64,000 nucleotides of DNA. It comes from Saccharibacillus soli. GTDB lineage: Bacteria > Bacillota > Bacilli > Paenibacillales > Paenibacillaceae. Shown piece by piece: positions 1 to 8,394 of this stretch. Where the stretch lies: contig NIOB01000008.1 of assembly GCA_002189105.1 (NCBI GenBank), forward strand, positions 248,001 through 312,000. Direction: 5' to 3'. The first letter of the stretch is position 1. Every line of letters starts with the position of its first letter. A program made the position numbers and the translations under genes. Under the pieces are notes generated by a model. That model saw only the letters and a list, made by a program, of their open reading frames with translations. It did not search any database and was not told where the DNA came from.

Positions 1-44
1 CTCCACGTGGGATGCGGAGGTCTTGTTCGCTTTGCTTTATTGAA

Positions 45-1019
45 TTATTTGTCCATCAGATCCACGCCCGTCAGCTCAACCGACAGATCCCACAGCCGCT
101 TGGCTTCTTGAGGATCAACGGCGTAGGCCTTCACTCCAACTCGTTCCCCGCTCTCTGGTGCCATCTCCGCGATGTCGCAATCTTCGCAGTAGACGCCGCC
201 TTTGCCTTCAAGCTGCGGAGAAGTGGCTGCCCAGACCTGGGTGGCTGCGCCCTGCTCCGGCGTCTTGAACGCCGGGTTGATGTTGCCGGCTTCATCGATC
301 CACTTCAGAGCAAGCATCTCGTCGCGTCCCATATGCCGCTGAAGCGGAGTCAGAATCCCGCCTGGATGAACCGCAAAAGCACGTACGCCATGCGCAGCCC
401 CCAGGCGATCCAGCTCAACCGCAAATAACGAATTGGCTGTCTTCGACTGCCCATACGCTTCAAACTTCACATAGTTGCCTTCAAAGTTCAGATTGTCCCA
501 GCGAATCGGCGACATATGATGACCTGTGGAAGAAGTCGAGACGACACGCGCTCCTTCTCCTGCGACCAGCAGCGGCCATAGCCGGGCAATCAGCGCAAAA
601 TGCCCCAGGTGATTGGTCGCAAATTGCAGTTCCCAACCCGGGCCTACCCGCGTTTCCGGGCTGGCCATCACGCCTGCGTTCAGAATAGCCAGGTCGATGC
701 TGCGTCCGCTCGCCAGCATGCGATCCGCGAAGGCCCGGACACTATCAAGATCCGTCAGATCCAACGTTTCCACTTCAACCTGCTCAACACCAGCCAATGC
801 CTCCTGTGCGGCTTCCGGACGTCGGGCCGGTACAATCACGCGTGCTCCCGCTTTTACCAGTGCCTTCGTCGTTTCCAATCCCAGACCCGAATACCCGCCC
901 GTAACCAAGGCCAGCTTGCCGGATAGATCTATACCTTGCAGCACGTCCTCTGCGGTACTGCGAAGGCCAAATCCGGAACCGATCTTATGCTGCGGGGTTT
1001 GGACATATGTTTGTTCCAT
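45..1019 (-). CDS. short-chain dehydrogenase/reductase (retinol dehydrogenase-like)
   Basis: 324-aa NAD(P)-dependent oxidoreductase of the SDR superfamily. The Rossmann motif TGGYSGLG is at residues 40-47, NAG at 114-116, the catalytic Ser near 163-164, and the YxxxK pair is Tyr189/Lys193, so the active site is complete. I chose the ATG at 1019 because AGGAG lies 10 bases upstream; the frame stays open further up but without a ribosome site. The C-terminal extension (about residues 215-324) resembles the WW-domain-oxidoreductase/retinol-dehydrogenase-like branch. Substrate unknown. A MerR-type promoter lies directly upstream, which suggests induction by a reactive aldehyde or electrophile; that is inference, and no merR gene is in the window. 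Confidence 0.9.
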   Translation of the reverse strand: MEQTYVQTPQHKIGSGFGLRSTAEDVLQGIDLSGKLALVTGGYSGLGLETTKALVKAGARVIVPARRPEAAQEALAGVEQVEVETLDLTDLDSVRAFADRMLASGRSIDLAILNAGVMASPETRVGPGWELQFATNHLGHFALIARLWPLLVAGEGARVVSTSSTGHHMSPIRWDNLNFEGNYVKFEAYGQSKTANSLFAVELDRLGAAHGVRAFAVHPGGILTPLQRHMGRDEMLALKWIDEAGNINPAFKTPEQGAATQVWAATSPQLEGKGGVYCEDCDIAEMAPESGERVGVKAYAVDPQEAKRLWDLSVELTGVDLMDK

Positions 1020-1071
1020 GTCGAAATCGCTCCTTTGTTTAAAAAGTGATCGTTCACCTGATGCTAATCCC

Positions 1072-1102
1072 ACTTTACCAATTAGAGTTCACTCTAAGTC
1101 AA
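1072..1102 (-). promoter_or_regulatory. MerR-family (AdhR/NmlR-like) promoter of the SDR gene
   Basis: On the minus strand a -35 TTGACT (1097-1102) and a -10 TAAAGT (1072-1077) are 19 bp apart. Between them lies the dyad TTAGAGTTCACTCTAA (1082-1097), with 7-bp perfect arms. Over-long 19-bp spacers filled by a dyad are the hallmark of promoters activated by MerR-family regulators through DNA distortion. The dyad resembles the CTTAGAGT-type operators of AdhR/NmlR aldehyde-responsive members. The regulator itself is not nearby. Confidence 0.7.
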
Positions 1103-1253
1103 GCGAAGAGAAAAAAAGACCCTAAAACCCGTTCAAGAAGGCTTTTCACACTTATTTACATGTTGGATACAATTCGGTTCAAAGACCGATACATTCGGGA
1201 GTTAAGATGATTGCAGAACAAGAAAACGAGAAGATGAAGGAGATGGATGATTG

Positions 1254-1790
1254 ATGCGTTATTCCCAATGGATCACAGCTGCCCTCGCCGCAGGCGTAAT
1301 TTTGACAGGAACGGTGTCGGCTCAACCCGCTTCAGCCGCTGCTGGCAAAGCCGCCGTTACAACTCCCGCAGTCGCGTCGCAAAAACAGAATTTCACCGTA
1401 AGTGATGTGAACTATTCGGCGGCTCAATATAAGAGCATTGTCAAAGCCTATGCCGCTTTTGATGGCTTTGAGACGCCTTACGTGCCGAGTCGCATGATTA
1501 CCGGCGATTCCTTCAAAAAAGTGGGCGTTACCGGTGACAGCGTCACATTCTTCTTCAAATACATGCGAGTATCCGTATCGGCTCGTGACGATTCCTACAG
1601 CTACAAAGGCACAACGGTTATCCTGCCCAACTCGAATAACGTCAAGGGCAAATGGTACAAGATTGATGGCATGGACATGCTGACCTTCCCGCTGAATGAT
1701 CGGTTCGTGACCATCTATGCGCCTTATCATTCCCTGAGCAAAACCAAGCTGGAGCATGTCGCCGTCGATGTCACGCGCTACCAGCCTTGA
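1254..1790 (+). CDS. secreted protein of unknown function
   Basis: About 178 aa. It begins with a Sec signal peptide (RYSQW, hydrophobic AALAAGVILTG, cleavage probably after a VSAQPASA stretch near residue 28), followed by about 150 residues without cysteine. AAGGAGAT at 1237-1244 fits the ATG at 1254; a TTG directly before it (1251) is possible. The mature part is rich in Tyr, Lys and Val and looks beta-rich, but I do not recognise a family. It is a single-gene unit that ends at a strong bidirectional terminator shared with the convergent sensor kinase. Confidence 0.75.
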   Translation: MRYSQWITAALAAGVILTGTVSAQPASAAAGKAAVTTPAVASQKQNFTVSDVNYSAAQYKSIVKAYAAFDGFETPYVPSRMITGDSFKKVGVTGDSVTFFFKYMRVSVSARDDSYSYKGTTVILPNSNNVKGKWYKIDGMDMLTFPLNDRFVTIYAPYHSLSKTKLEHVAVDVTRYQP

Positions 1791-1847
1791 TTCAGCGGAC
1801 ACGGCCTAGGAACTTTCAAAAACCTAAATTCCAAAAATCCTAAACGT

Positions 1848-1890
1848 AAAGAACCCCACTGCACCTGAACGGGCATTTGGGGTTCTTTTT
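1848..1890. terminator. bidirectional intrinsic terminator
   Basis: AAAGAACCCCA (1848-1858) pairs with TGGGGTTCTTT (1878-1888), with T-runs on both strands. It lies between the convergent secreted-protein gene and the two-component operon and can serve both. Confidence 0.85.
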
Positions 1891-1918
1891 CGTCCAAGCT
1901 TAGGGTTGTACACCTTCT

Positions 1919-3268
1919 CTACTCGTCGTCCTCTTCCATGCTCGCCTGTACGCCGGAAGGAAGCGACAGCGTAAATCGTGCTCCACCCAGCGGGGAACGT
2001 GCATAACTCAGCTCACCGCCCAGCCGCACGGCAATCTGCCGACTGATCGCAAGCCCCAATCCGGTTATACCGTTGCGTCCTGCATAGAATCGGTGGAATA
2101 CCGCTTCTACTTCCTCGTCGCCAAGCCCTGGCCCATCGTCATCCACATGCAGCTCCCAACCCCTGTCTCCGCTCTGTTCCAGAGCCACGACTACTTCGGT
2201 CTGTGTATGCCGAACCGCATTTTGCAGCAGATTCAGGACCAGCTGAAACAAATGCTCACCGGTCGTCTGCACCGTCAGCGGGCCGCCGGTAAGGGATAAG
2301 GCGATTCCGCGTGCCGAGGCGGAAGGGCGCAGCAGTCCCATCGCTTCTTGCGCCAGCGCATCAAGTTCAATCGGCTGTGAAGGCCAGGATTCATCCAGTG
2401 CTTCAAGCCGGGATAACGTCAGCAGTTTATCGACCATATCGACCATCCGCCGAGACTGTGAAGCGATCACCTCCAGCCCTTCCTCCTGATCGACCACTCC
2501 GTCGCGGATCGCATAGCTGTAGCCGTCGATGGACATCAGCGGAGTGCGAAGCTCATGCGAGACATTTTGCAAAAATTCCACCTGATGTTTCTGATGTTCC
2601 GCAATGCGTTCCGCCATAAATCGAAAGGTTCGACCCAAATCACCGATTTCACCCGGAAGATCCTTGGGCAGCGCGTCTGCTGCGGGTCGGCCTGGCTCAT
2701 AATGATCCACGGCTTCCTTTAACCGATTCAGCGGCTTGACGATATGTGCCACCGTCCATAATCCAATCAGCAGAATAATAAGAAAGCTGACCGCCGTAGA
2801 TAGCAGCGTCGTCTGCATGATGGAACCGTACAATCCTCGTACAGAAGACATCGGGGAATAGAGAAAAATGTGATACGGCAGATTATTGAGCTTGGCCTGA
2901 GTGTAGAGAACCTTCGTGCCATCCACCTTGCCGATCCCTTCGCTGCTGCGCATGGGGGTGTGCAGCACCTTGCCAATCTCCGCCGATTCACTGGCGCTAA
3001 TGACGCGCTGATTGTCATCGAGGATCAGATAATCGGCATCCAGCATGGAATCCCGCACGATATAGTTAAAGTCTACCCGATCCAGCTCACTGAGATCCCC
3101 ATGATCGAGTACATGCAGCGCCTTGCGAACCTGACCATGCAGCTGAACTTTCACCTGGTTAATCATGAGGTCATCAATTAAACGTACGAATAAACCCAAT
3201 GTTACCGCGATGGTGACCAGCACTGCCGCAGACATCGAGAGCAGCAGTTTGCCGCGAATGGTTCGCAT
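1919..3268 (-). CDS. two-component sensor histidine kinase (membrane)
   Basis: 449 aa. Transmembrane helix 1 is at about residues 9-31, an extracytoplasmic sensor of about 120 residues follows, and helix 2 is near 154-177. Then come HAMP (about 178-230), HisKA with phospho-acceptor His238 in SHELRTP, and HATPase_c with NLLQNAVRH, DDGPGLG and GLGLAIS. The ATG at 3268 starts two bases after the stop of the response regulator, so the pair is translationally coupled, and the longer upstream frame lies inside the regulator gene. The signal cannot be told from sequence. The domain order is that of OmpR-partner kinases. Confidence 0.92.
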   Translation of the reverse strand: MRTIRGKLLLSMSAAVLVTIAVTLGLFVRLIDDLMINQVKVQLHGQVRKALHVLDHGDLSELDRVDFNYIVRDSMLDADYLILDDNQRVISASESAEIGKVLHTPMRSSEGIGKVDGTKVLYTQAKLNNLPYHIFLYSPMSSVRGLYGSIMQTTLLSTAVSFLIILLIGLWTVAHIVKPLNRLKEAVDHYEPGRPAADALPKDLPGEIGDLGRTFRFMAERIAEHQKHQVEFLQNVSHELRTPLMSIDGYSYAIRDGVVDQEEGLEVIASQSRRMVDMVDKLLTLSRLEALDESWPSQPIELDALAQEAMGLLRPSASARGIALSLTGGPLTVQTTGEHLFQLVLNLLQNAVRHTQTEVVVALEQSGDRGWELHVDDDGPGLGDEEVEAVFHRFYAGRNGITGLGLAISRQIAVRLGGELSYARSPLGGARFTLSLPSGVQASMEEDDE

Positions 3269-3270
3269 GG

Positions 3271-3972
3271 TTACACCTGCCGAATCGACGCTTTGTAGCC
3301 GAATCCCCATACCGTATCGATATGCAGGGTAGACTGATGTTCCGTCAACTTGCGGCGGACACGCTTGACCAGGTCGTCCACAACGCGTACATCCCCAAGA
3401 AAATCGTAATTCCACACCTCACGAATCAAATATTCCCGTTCAAAGGGCCGTTCCAGATGAGCCGCCAGGAAAAGCAGCAGATCGAACTCCCGGGAGGTTA
3501 GAGCCACCTCACTTGCGCCAATCTTTGCCTGACGGAATTCGGGATCGATGCGGACGTTGCCTGCTGCGCAAATTCGCCCTTCCTTGCGCGAAACATCCGG
3601 TGAACCTGCGGATTGAGCCAGACGAAGCATCGCTTTTACCCGTCCAACCAGCTCACGCGGGTTAAAGGGCTTGCTGAGAAAATCGCTGCATCCCAATTCC
3701 AGTCCCTGAATCCGGTCGCTCTCTTCTCCACGCGCCGAGATCATGATGATGGGCATCTCCGTAAACGTGCGCAGCTCGGTCAGCAGCGTAAGTCCATCAA
3801 TCCCAGGCATCATAATGTCCAGAATCAGACAATCGGGACGCTCGCTGCGGATATGTGCCGAGAGCGTCCTGCCATCCGCGAAAGATACCACTTCATAGCC
3901 TTCTTTTCGCAAATATTCAGACAGCAGCTGTAAAATAAACAGATCGTCGTCAACGACCACAATTTTGTACAT
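3271..3972 (-). CDS. OmpR/PhoB-family response regulator
   Basis: 233 aa. The receiver domain has the acidic pair in VVDDD (residues 6-10), phospho-acceptor Asp52 in LDIMMPG and Lys in LSKPF. The C-terminal winged helix (about 135-230) ends in the typical VWGFGYKA-type hairpin. GGGGAGAG is 9 bases before the ATG at 3972. First gene of an operon with the kinase downstream. The targets may include the neighbouring genes, but no operator was identified. Confidence 0.93.
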   Translation of the reverse strand: MYKIVVVDDDLFILQLLSEYLRKEGYEVVSFADGRTLSAHIRSERPDCLILDIMMPGIDGLTLLTELRTFTEMPIIMISARGEESDRIQGLELGCSDFLSKPFNPRELVGRVKAMLRLAQSAGSPDVSRKEGRICAAGNVRIDPEFRQAKIGASEVALTSREFDLLLFLAAHLERPFEREYLIREVWNYDFLGDVRVVDDLVKRVRRKLTEHQSTLHIDTVWGFGYKASIRQV

Positions 3973-4059
3973 AGATGTTCTCTCCCCGGTTATGGTCATG
4001 CCGCTTTGCCGGATCGTTCGTGGGAACGCGGGAAGCGCAGCTTGCTCTGTTCTTACTAT

Positions 4060-4101
4060 AAAAGAACAAGAGACAAGAATCCAATTCGGATTCCTGCCTC
4101 T
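4060..4101 (-). terminator. intrinsic terminator after the Lys/Thr/Ala-rich protein gene
   Basis: On the minus strand GAGGCAGGAATCC pairs with GGATTCTTGTCTC (two mismatches) and is followed by the T-rich stretch TTGTTCTTTTAT. It separates the repeat-protein gene from the two-component operon. Confidence 0.55.
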
Positions 4102-4165
4102 CGTTGACGGTGCTTGCCGGATCAGTCAGCGGGCGATCGGGTGCGGTCTCCGCTTGAAAAAGAGC

Positions 4166-4909
4166 TTACTTTTTGGTTTTAGCTGCTGGCTTTACCGCTT
4201 TGGTTGTTTTGCTGGTGACTGGAGCCGATTTTACTTTTTTGCCTGCTACAGGTTTTACGTTTTTAACCACTTTGTGGGCAGCGGTTTTGCTTACAGCAGG
4301 TTTCGTTGTTTTCGGTGCGCTTTTAACAGCTGTTTTTACAACTGCCGATTTTACTGGTGCTTTGCTGATGACGCGAGCAGCTTTGGCTTTTTTAGCGGTT
4401 ACTTTGACATGTTTAGCCGGTACGACTGCTTTTTTGTGAGCAACCGCTTTGTGATGCGCTTTTTTGTGGGTCACTTTTTTATGCGTTGCTTTTTTGTGAG
4501 CTGCGGCTTTGTGATGAACTCTCTTGTGCGCTGCCTTCTTGTGAGTGGCTTTCTTATGTGTTTTCTTGCTGTGTGCTGCTGTTTTGTGCGAAGAGGTTTT
4601 GGTCGTTGTTGTTTTAGGTGCCGTCTTGGTGCTGGTTGGTGCCTTGGTAGTCGTCGCCTTGGCTGGAGCCTTGGTTACGGGTGCGGTCTGATGCACTGCT
4701 GCTGGTTTGGTTGTGGATGCAGCAGGTTTTGCAGTCGTTGTCTTGGAAGCCGGGGTCTGAGTTGTTTTCGGTGCAGCCGTTTGTGTCGTTTTGGCTGAAG
4801 TGGCTGCAACCGGTTTAACGGGGGCACTTGCTGCGAAAGCACTTGCGCTTCCTCCCATTACACTAATTGCGGTCAGTACAGCAGCTGCGTTTTTTGTCCA
4901 TTTTTTCAT
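4166..4909 (-). CDS. exported Lys/Ala/Thr/His-rich low-complexity protein
   Basis: 247 aa with a clear signal peptide (MKKWTKNAAAVLTAISVMGG...SAFA, cleavage near residue 27). The rest is almost entirely K, A, T, H, V, P and S. Thr/Ala/Pro-rich tracts are followed by a core of degenerate HKKAT, HKKAAHK and HHKAVAHKK units (about residues 105-165), then more KAT-rich sequence. It is very basic, has no cysteine, and looks like histone-H1-tail or PAKKA-type repeats, but it is exported. Binding to anionic wall polymers (teichoic acid) or extracellular DNA is plausible but inferred. AGAGGTGAT precedes the ATG. The antisense frame is open only because of the repetitive composition. Confidence 0.8.
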   Translation of the reverse strand: MKKWTKNAAAVLTAISVMGGSASAFAASAPVKPVAATSAKTTQTAAPKTTQTPASKTTTAKPAASTTKPAAVHQTAPVTKAPAKATTTKAPTSTKTAPKTTTTKTSSHKTAAHSKKTHKKATHKKAAHKRVHHKAAAHKKATHKKVTHKKAHHKAVAHKKAVVPAKHVKVTAKKAKAARVISKAPVKSAVVKTAVKSAPKTTKPAVSKTAAHKVVKNVKPVAGKKVKSAPVTSKTTKAVKPAAKTKK

Positions 4910-5187
4910 TTGGAATCACCTCTTGTTTGGATTTGTTTCTAGCTTATCAGCCAAGTTCGGCATTTCTGCGGAAGAAGTGTGGGAAATGTATATGAAAAAA
5001 CGGACGGATTCCGATGCGCATTTGCTGCTGTCGCTCAGGATTGGATGTTGGGATCAGGATAAAATTCCGTTCAATGGATACAAAAAACGGATTCGCTCCG
5101 TCTTAGAACTAGAACGAAGACCCACCTCTACTTGGCTGGAGATTCTTCGTTCCTGTTGAAGTTCGATCGACAAAGGAGACGAAACCG

Positions 5188-6108
5188 TTGAACAAACGCA
5201 AGGCACTGATGATTGTCACCCTGCTCTACACGGGTATTATTTTATTTTTTATGCTTTTTGCCTTTGACCGCATGGATTCCCCATCCGAGACGTATACCTT
5301 TATATGGATGCCTGATAATTTCCTGAAGCTGCCCGATCCTTCCGACCTTCTCGACCTCGACCTGATGACCCTGGTAAGCCTCGGGAACACGGCTGCCTTC
5401 ATCCCCTTTGGCCTCTTGATTCCCATGCTGTATCCGATGCGATTTACACGCTTTATCCTCGGATTCATCCTGGCGATTCTGTGCATGGAGACCGTGCAGG
5501 CACTGACCATGCTTGGAAGTTTCGACATCAATGACGTCCTGCAGAATACGTCCGGAGCTGCCATCGGCTACGCCGCTTATTCAATCGGCAGCCGCGCCAA
5601 AAGCTTCCCTCGGCAAATCACAGCAGCAGCCGCTTCATGCGCCGTACTTTTTCTGGCCATCTGGGGGATTGGCTTGGGCATCGACCAGGCGATCCAAAAA
5701 CGTCCTGCCCCATTTGTCGCCTGGAACGAAGCTCAGAGCCGCGATGGACAGCTCTTGAAGGCTTTGCCGCCGCAAATGCTGCAAATCGGCAGCCAAGAGA
5801 TCACTCCACGCTTCAATGTATACCAGGTTCAGGGCAAGTCGGCCGAGACCTACCGCTATGTGCTGGACGGCAAAACCGCTAAATTTACGCTCCAATATGG
5901 GATTCCCGATCAAGAAAAATTCAAAGGTTCGATCAGCCTGTCCATAGACGGCAAGCAAGTCTTGTCCAATTCTGAAGAATATCAGGGACATACGCCTCAG
6001 ATCTTTAAATGGGATCTTGAAGGCGCCAAAGAGCTGACGATTACGCTGGAAGGCAGCGAAAAGATGTGGGACATCGGCTCCAATGAGATGAAGCATTTCT
6101 GGGAGTGA
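5188..6108 (+). CDS. VanZ-family membrane protein
   Basis: 306 aa. The N-terminal half has hydrophobic helices at about residues 6-24, 60-85, 90-108 and 145-165 with the VanZ-like pattern (NTAAFIPFGLLIPML, followed by ETVQAL and FDINDVLQNTSGAAIGY). The last about 130 residues form a soluble, probably extracytoplasmic beta-rich domain, which plain VanZ proteins lack. The start is TTG at 5188 with AAAGGAGAC 8 bases upstream; no ATG fits. Relatives of VanZ are linked to low-level teicoplanin resistance, but most paenibacilli carry uncharacterised copies, so no resistance role is claimed. A terminator follows. Confidence 0.82.
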   Translation: MNKRKALMIVTLLYTGIILFFMLFAFDRMDSPSETYTFIWMPDNFLKLPDPSDLLDLDLMTLVSLGNTAAFIPFGLLIPMLYPMRFTRFILGFILAILCMETVQALTMLGSFDINDVLQNTSGAAIGYAAYSIGSRAKSFPRQITAAAASCAVLFLAIWGIGLGIDQAIQKRPAPFVAWNEAQSRDGQLLKALPPQMLQIGSQEITPRFNVYQVQGKSAETYRYVLDGKTAKFTLQYGIPDQEKFKGSISLSIDGKQVLSNSEEYQGHTPQIFKWDLEGAKELTITLEGSEKMWDIGSNEMKHFWE

Positions 6109-6118
6109 GGACGCAGCG

Positions 6119-6161
6119 GCCCGGAATCGATCCAGTGACAGTGATCGATTCCGGGCTTTTT
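6119..6161 (+). terminator. intrinsic terminator after the VanZ-family gene
   Basis: A perfect 14-bp stem (GCCCGGAATCGATC 6119-6132, complement 6143-6156) with a 10-base loop, followed by a T-run. Confidence 0.9.
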
Positions 6162-6216
6162 ACGCGTGGGATAGTCGGCAAGATGCGCCTGAGCTTTGAC
6201 CCGGATTTCATTCCCC

Positions 6217-7506
6217 TCACAGATGAGCAGCCGGAGCCGGATCGGCGGCTTCCTCTGCGTAAGCAGAAGAAGCGTTGAGCCTGCGCACCAGCGGCGGCAG
6301 GGAAAAGCAATAGAAGAAACTGAGAATAAGAAGGCATCCCGCCAACAGATAATGCAGCCCGGAGACCGCGATCCAAGCCGGAAAAGCGAGAGCAACCAAC
6401 CCCAGTGACGCGGAGTGACCCAACATCATGACCGGTTCAATCAATGCGTTAACGCGGCCGATATTTTGTGGGGGAACCAGTTGAGGCATCCAGCTTCCCA
6501 GTGAAATATTCACCGGAGCCAGGATGATGCCCGCCAACAGCACAACCGACAAATAGATCTGAACCGTGTTGGTGAGACCCAGAATCAGCAGGAGGACGCT
6601 GACCGCAAACAGGCCGGCAATCAAGACAGGAGTTCGCGTAAAGCGTGCAATGAGTTTGGGGCCGATCAAGCTGCCAATCAAGAAGCCGATTCCGAGGAAT
6701 ACCGTCACCATGGAAGAATACACGACGTAATGATCCGGACTTAACTTGTATTTCATGGCGAAGATCGGCAGGACCGCAAACACGCCATTCATCACACCAA
6801 AAAACATAAATCCGCTAATCAGGAACAGCAGCAGTTTATGTTGGACGATGTATCGAAGCCCATGCAGAAAATCGGTGAAAAAGACGCGAAGCTGGAGGTC
6901 TCGAAGTCGATTCCTGCCATTGGGCATCCGCGCATGTTCCGGAAAATCAGCCAGAATGAACAACAAACCCGAGACCACAAAGCTGATTCCGTCCAAAATG
7001 AGAGCGCCTTCAATTCCCAGAAAATGATAAGCAATCGCACCCAGGCTCATCCCGAACAGCATAAACAGGGACATCACAATCTGGTTCAACCCGGAAGCCT
7101 GCACATATTGGTCGTGCTGAATACTGCCTTGCAGCAGTCCCATCTCGGCAGGCCCAAAAAATTTGGAAATGGCACTGCGTAAAAAGAGAATCACGAAGCA
7201 GAGGAAGATGAGATCGTAATGCACGAATACCAGAAGCAGCACCGTTAACCCCGCTCGAATCCAGTCGCTGTAGATCGCAATGCTCTTACGGTCAAACCGG
7301 TCAGCGAACACCCCTACAATCCAGAAAACAGCCAGTGCGGGCAAGGAATACATCAGTTCCGCAGTGGCTGCAAGCGATGGACGTTCACTAAAACGATCCA
7401 CCAAATAATAGGCAAAGGCCATATTCCCGACCACCGTACCCAGCTGTGAAGCAATGGTCGCCATAAAAAGTTTTAGGAATGTAGGATTACGAAAAAGCTG
7501 CTTCAT
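6217..7506 (-). CDS. MFS transporter (DHA3/MFS_3-like exporter)
   Basis: 429 aa with about 12 hydrophobic segments. The intracellular loop motif DRFDRKSIAIYSDWIRA after helix 2 is typical of MFS exporters of the enterobactin/macrolide-efflux branch. AAGGAGG is 8 bases before the ATG. It follows a TetR gene by 38 bp on the same strand, so repressor and pump are probably one transcript controlled by the operator at 8189-8237. A drug or metabolite efflux role is inferred from this layout; the substrate is unknown. Confidence 0.88.
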   Translation of the reverse strand: MKQLFRNPTFLKLFMATIASQLGTVVGNMAFAYYLVDRFSERPSLAATAELMYSLPALAVFWIVGVFADRFDRKSIAIYSDWIRAGLTVLLLVFVHYDLIFLCFVILFLRSAISKFFGPAEMGLLQGSIQHDQYVQASGLNQIVMSLFMLFGMSLGAIAYHFLGIEGALILDGISFVVSGLLFILADFPEHARMPNGRNRLRDLQLRVFFTDFLHGLRYIVQHKLLLFLISGFMFFGVMNGVFAVLPIFAMKYKLSPDHYVVYSSMVTVFLGIGFLIGSLIGPKLIARFTRTPVLIAGLFAVSVLLLILGLTNTVQIYLSVVLLAGIILAPVNISLGSWMPQLVPPQNIGRVNALIEPVMMLGHSASLGLVALAFPAWIAVSGLHYLLAGCLLILSFFYCFSLPPLVRRLNASSAYAEEAADPAPAAHL

Positions 7507-7544
7507 GGTCGTTCCTCCTTGTTATGGAGTCCGTCATTGACGGA

Positions 7545-8165
7545 CTATTCGGCTTTAACGTGAAGCAGGTTGTACAGATATTGAAGCAGGGCTGCAAATT
7601 GCAGATGCGTATTCGCCTTTTCCAATCCGATCGTGATGGCGTGCGTAACGATCCCCTCCTGAAAAGAAGAGATTAATTTCGCAATATCCGAGAGTGGCAG
7701 TGATGGAGTAAACTCTCCACGTTCTACGCCCGCCTGAAGCAGCTGCTCAAAAAGCTTGATTCCCTTCTCATAACGTTGGTGCAGCAGTTCGCTGCGCGGA
7801 GCATCCCGCCAGCCCACCAAAAAATATTCATAAAAAGCAGGTACGATTCCACCACCATAGTTCTCCAGATCATGGAGCTGACGATCATAAATTTGCTGAA
7901 TGACTGCCCAGATTGACGAAGATTCTGCCTTCAACTGCTCCAGGTACTGATGATATTCAATGTCCTGATAATCCAGTAATGCCTCGAAGATTTCCTCCTT
8001 GGTCTGGTAATACAGATAGATCCATCCCCGGCTCATCCCCGCTTCTTCGATGATGTCTTTAAGCGAAGCTTCTCCATATCCTTTTTCAATAAATACCTGC
8101 TTGGCTGCACTCAAAATTTGCTGAATCCGCTCTTCCTTGCGTTGGTCGGTCAGTCGTGGGGACAT
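7545..8165 (-). CDS. TetR/AcrR-family transcriptional repressor
   Basis: 206 aa. The N-terminal helix-turn-helix spans about residues 10-60 (QQILSAAKQVFIEKGYGEASLKDIIEEAGMSRGWIYLYYQTKEEIF), and the C-terminal ligand domain is unlike any I recognise. AAGGAGGG precedes the ATG at 8165. A 20-bp perfect inverted repeat that overlaps its own promoter indicates autorepression and co-regulation of the downstream MFS gene. Confidence 0.92.
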   Translation of the reverse strand: MSPRLTDQRKEERIQQILSAAKQVFIEKGYGEASLKDIIEEAGMSRGWIYLYYQTKEEIFEALLDYQDIEYHQYLEQLKAESSSIWAVIQQIYDRQLHDLENYGGGIVPAFYEYFLVGWRDAPRSELLHQRYEKGIKLFEQLLQAGVERGEFTPSLPLSDIAKLISSFQEGIVTHAITIGLEKANTHLQFAALLQYLYNLLHVKAE

Positions 8166-8188
8166 AAGTCTTCCCTCCTTTTTTGCTT

Positions 8189-8241
8189 AAAATGAACCAT
8201 GTGTCATTTTGTATAATAATGACACATGGTTCATTTTGCAA
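8189..8241 (-). promoter_or_regulatory. TetR operator and promoter of the tetR-MFS operon
   Basis: The arms 8189-8208 and 8218-8237 are a perfect 20-bp inverted repeat (AAAATGAACCATGTGTCATT) around a 9-bp centre. Minus-strand promoter: -35 TTGCAA (8236-8241), 17-bp spacer, -10 TATTAT (8213-8218). One arm fills the spacer and the other lies just downstream of the -10, so a bound repressor would block polymerase. Each arm contains TGA...TCA half-sites and could hold its own dimer. Confidence 0.85.
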
Positions 8242-8307
8242 GAAGATTTTAAGAACAGGGTTGGAGATGACCGTTCCCCCTCCACGCCCTCTAGATCAGA
8301 TTCACGC

Positions 8308-8340
8308 AAAAAGCCGCCAGCGTGGTTGCACGCTGGCGGC
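8308..8340 (-). terminator. intrinsic terminator after osmC-like gene
   Basis: A perfect 12-bp stem (GCCGCCAGCGTG, 8313-8324 with 8329-8340) with a 4-base loop, followed on the minus strand by TTTTTG. It ends the 11.8-8.4 kb operon. Confidence 0.88.
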
Positions 8341-8394
8341 CTCTCTATGAACCGATATGAAGTCGATCAGACAAGCACGAGTGGATGACCTGAT

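Noticed and set aside
4791-5159. 122-codon plus-strand ORF over the start of the Lys/Ala-rich gene
   Set aside because: It is largely antisense to the signal peptide and first codons of the better supported minus-strand gene, and lacks a ribosome site.
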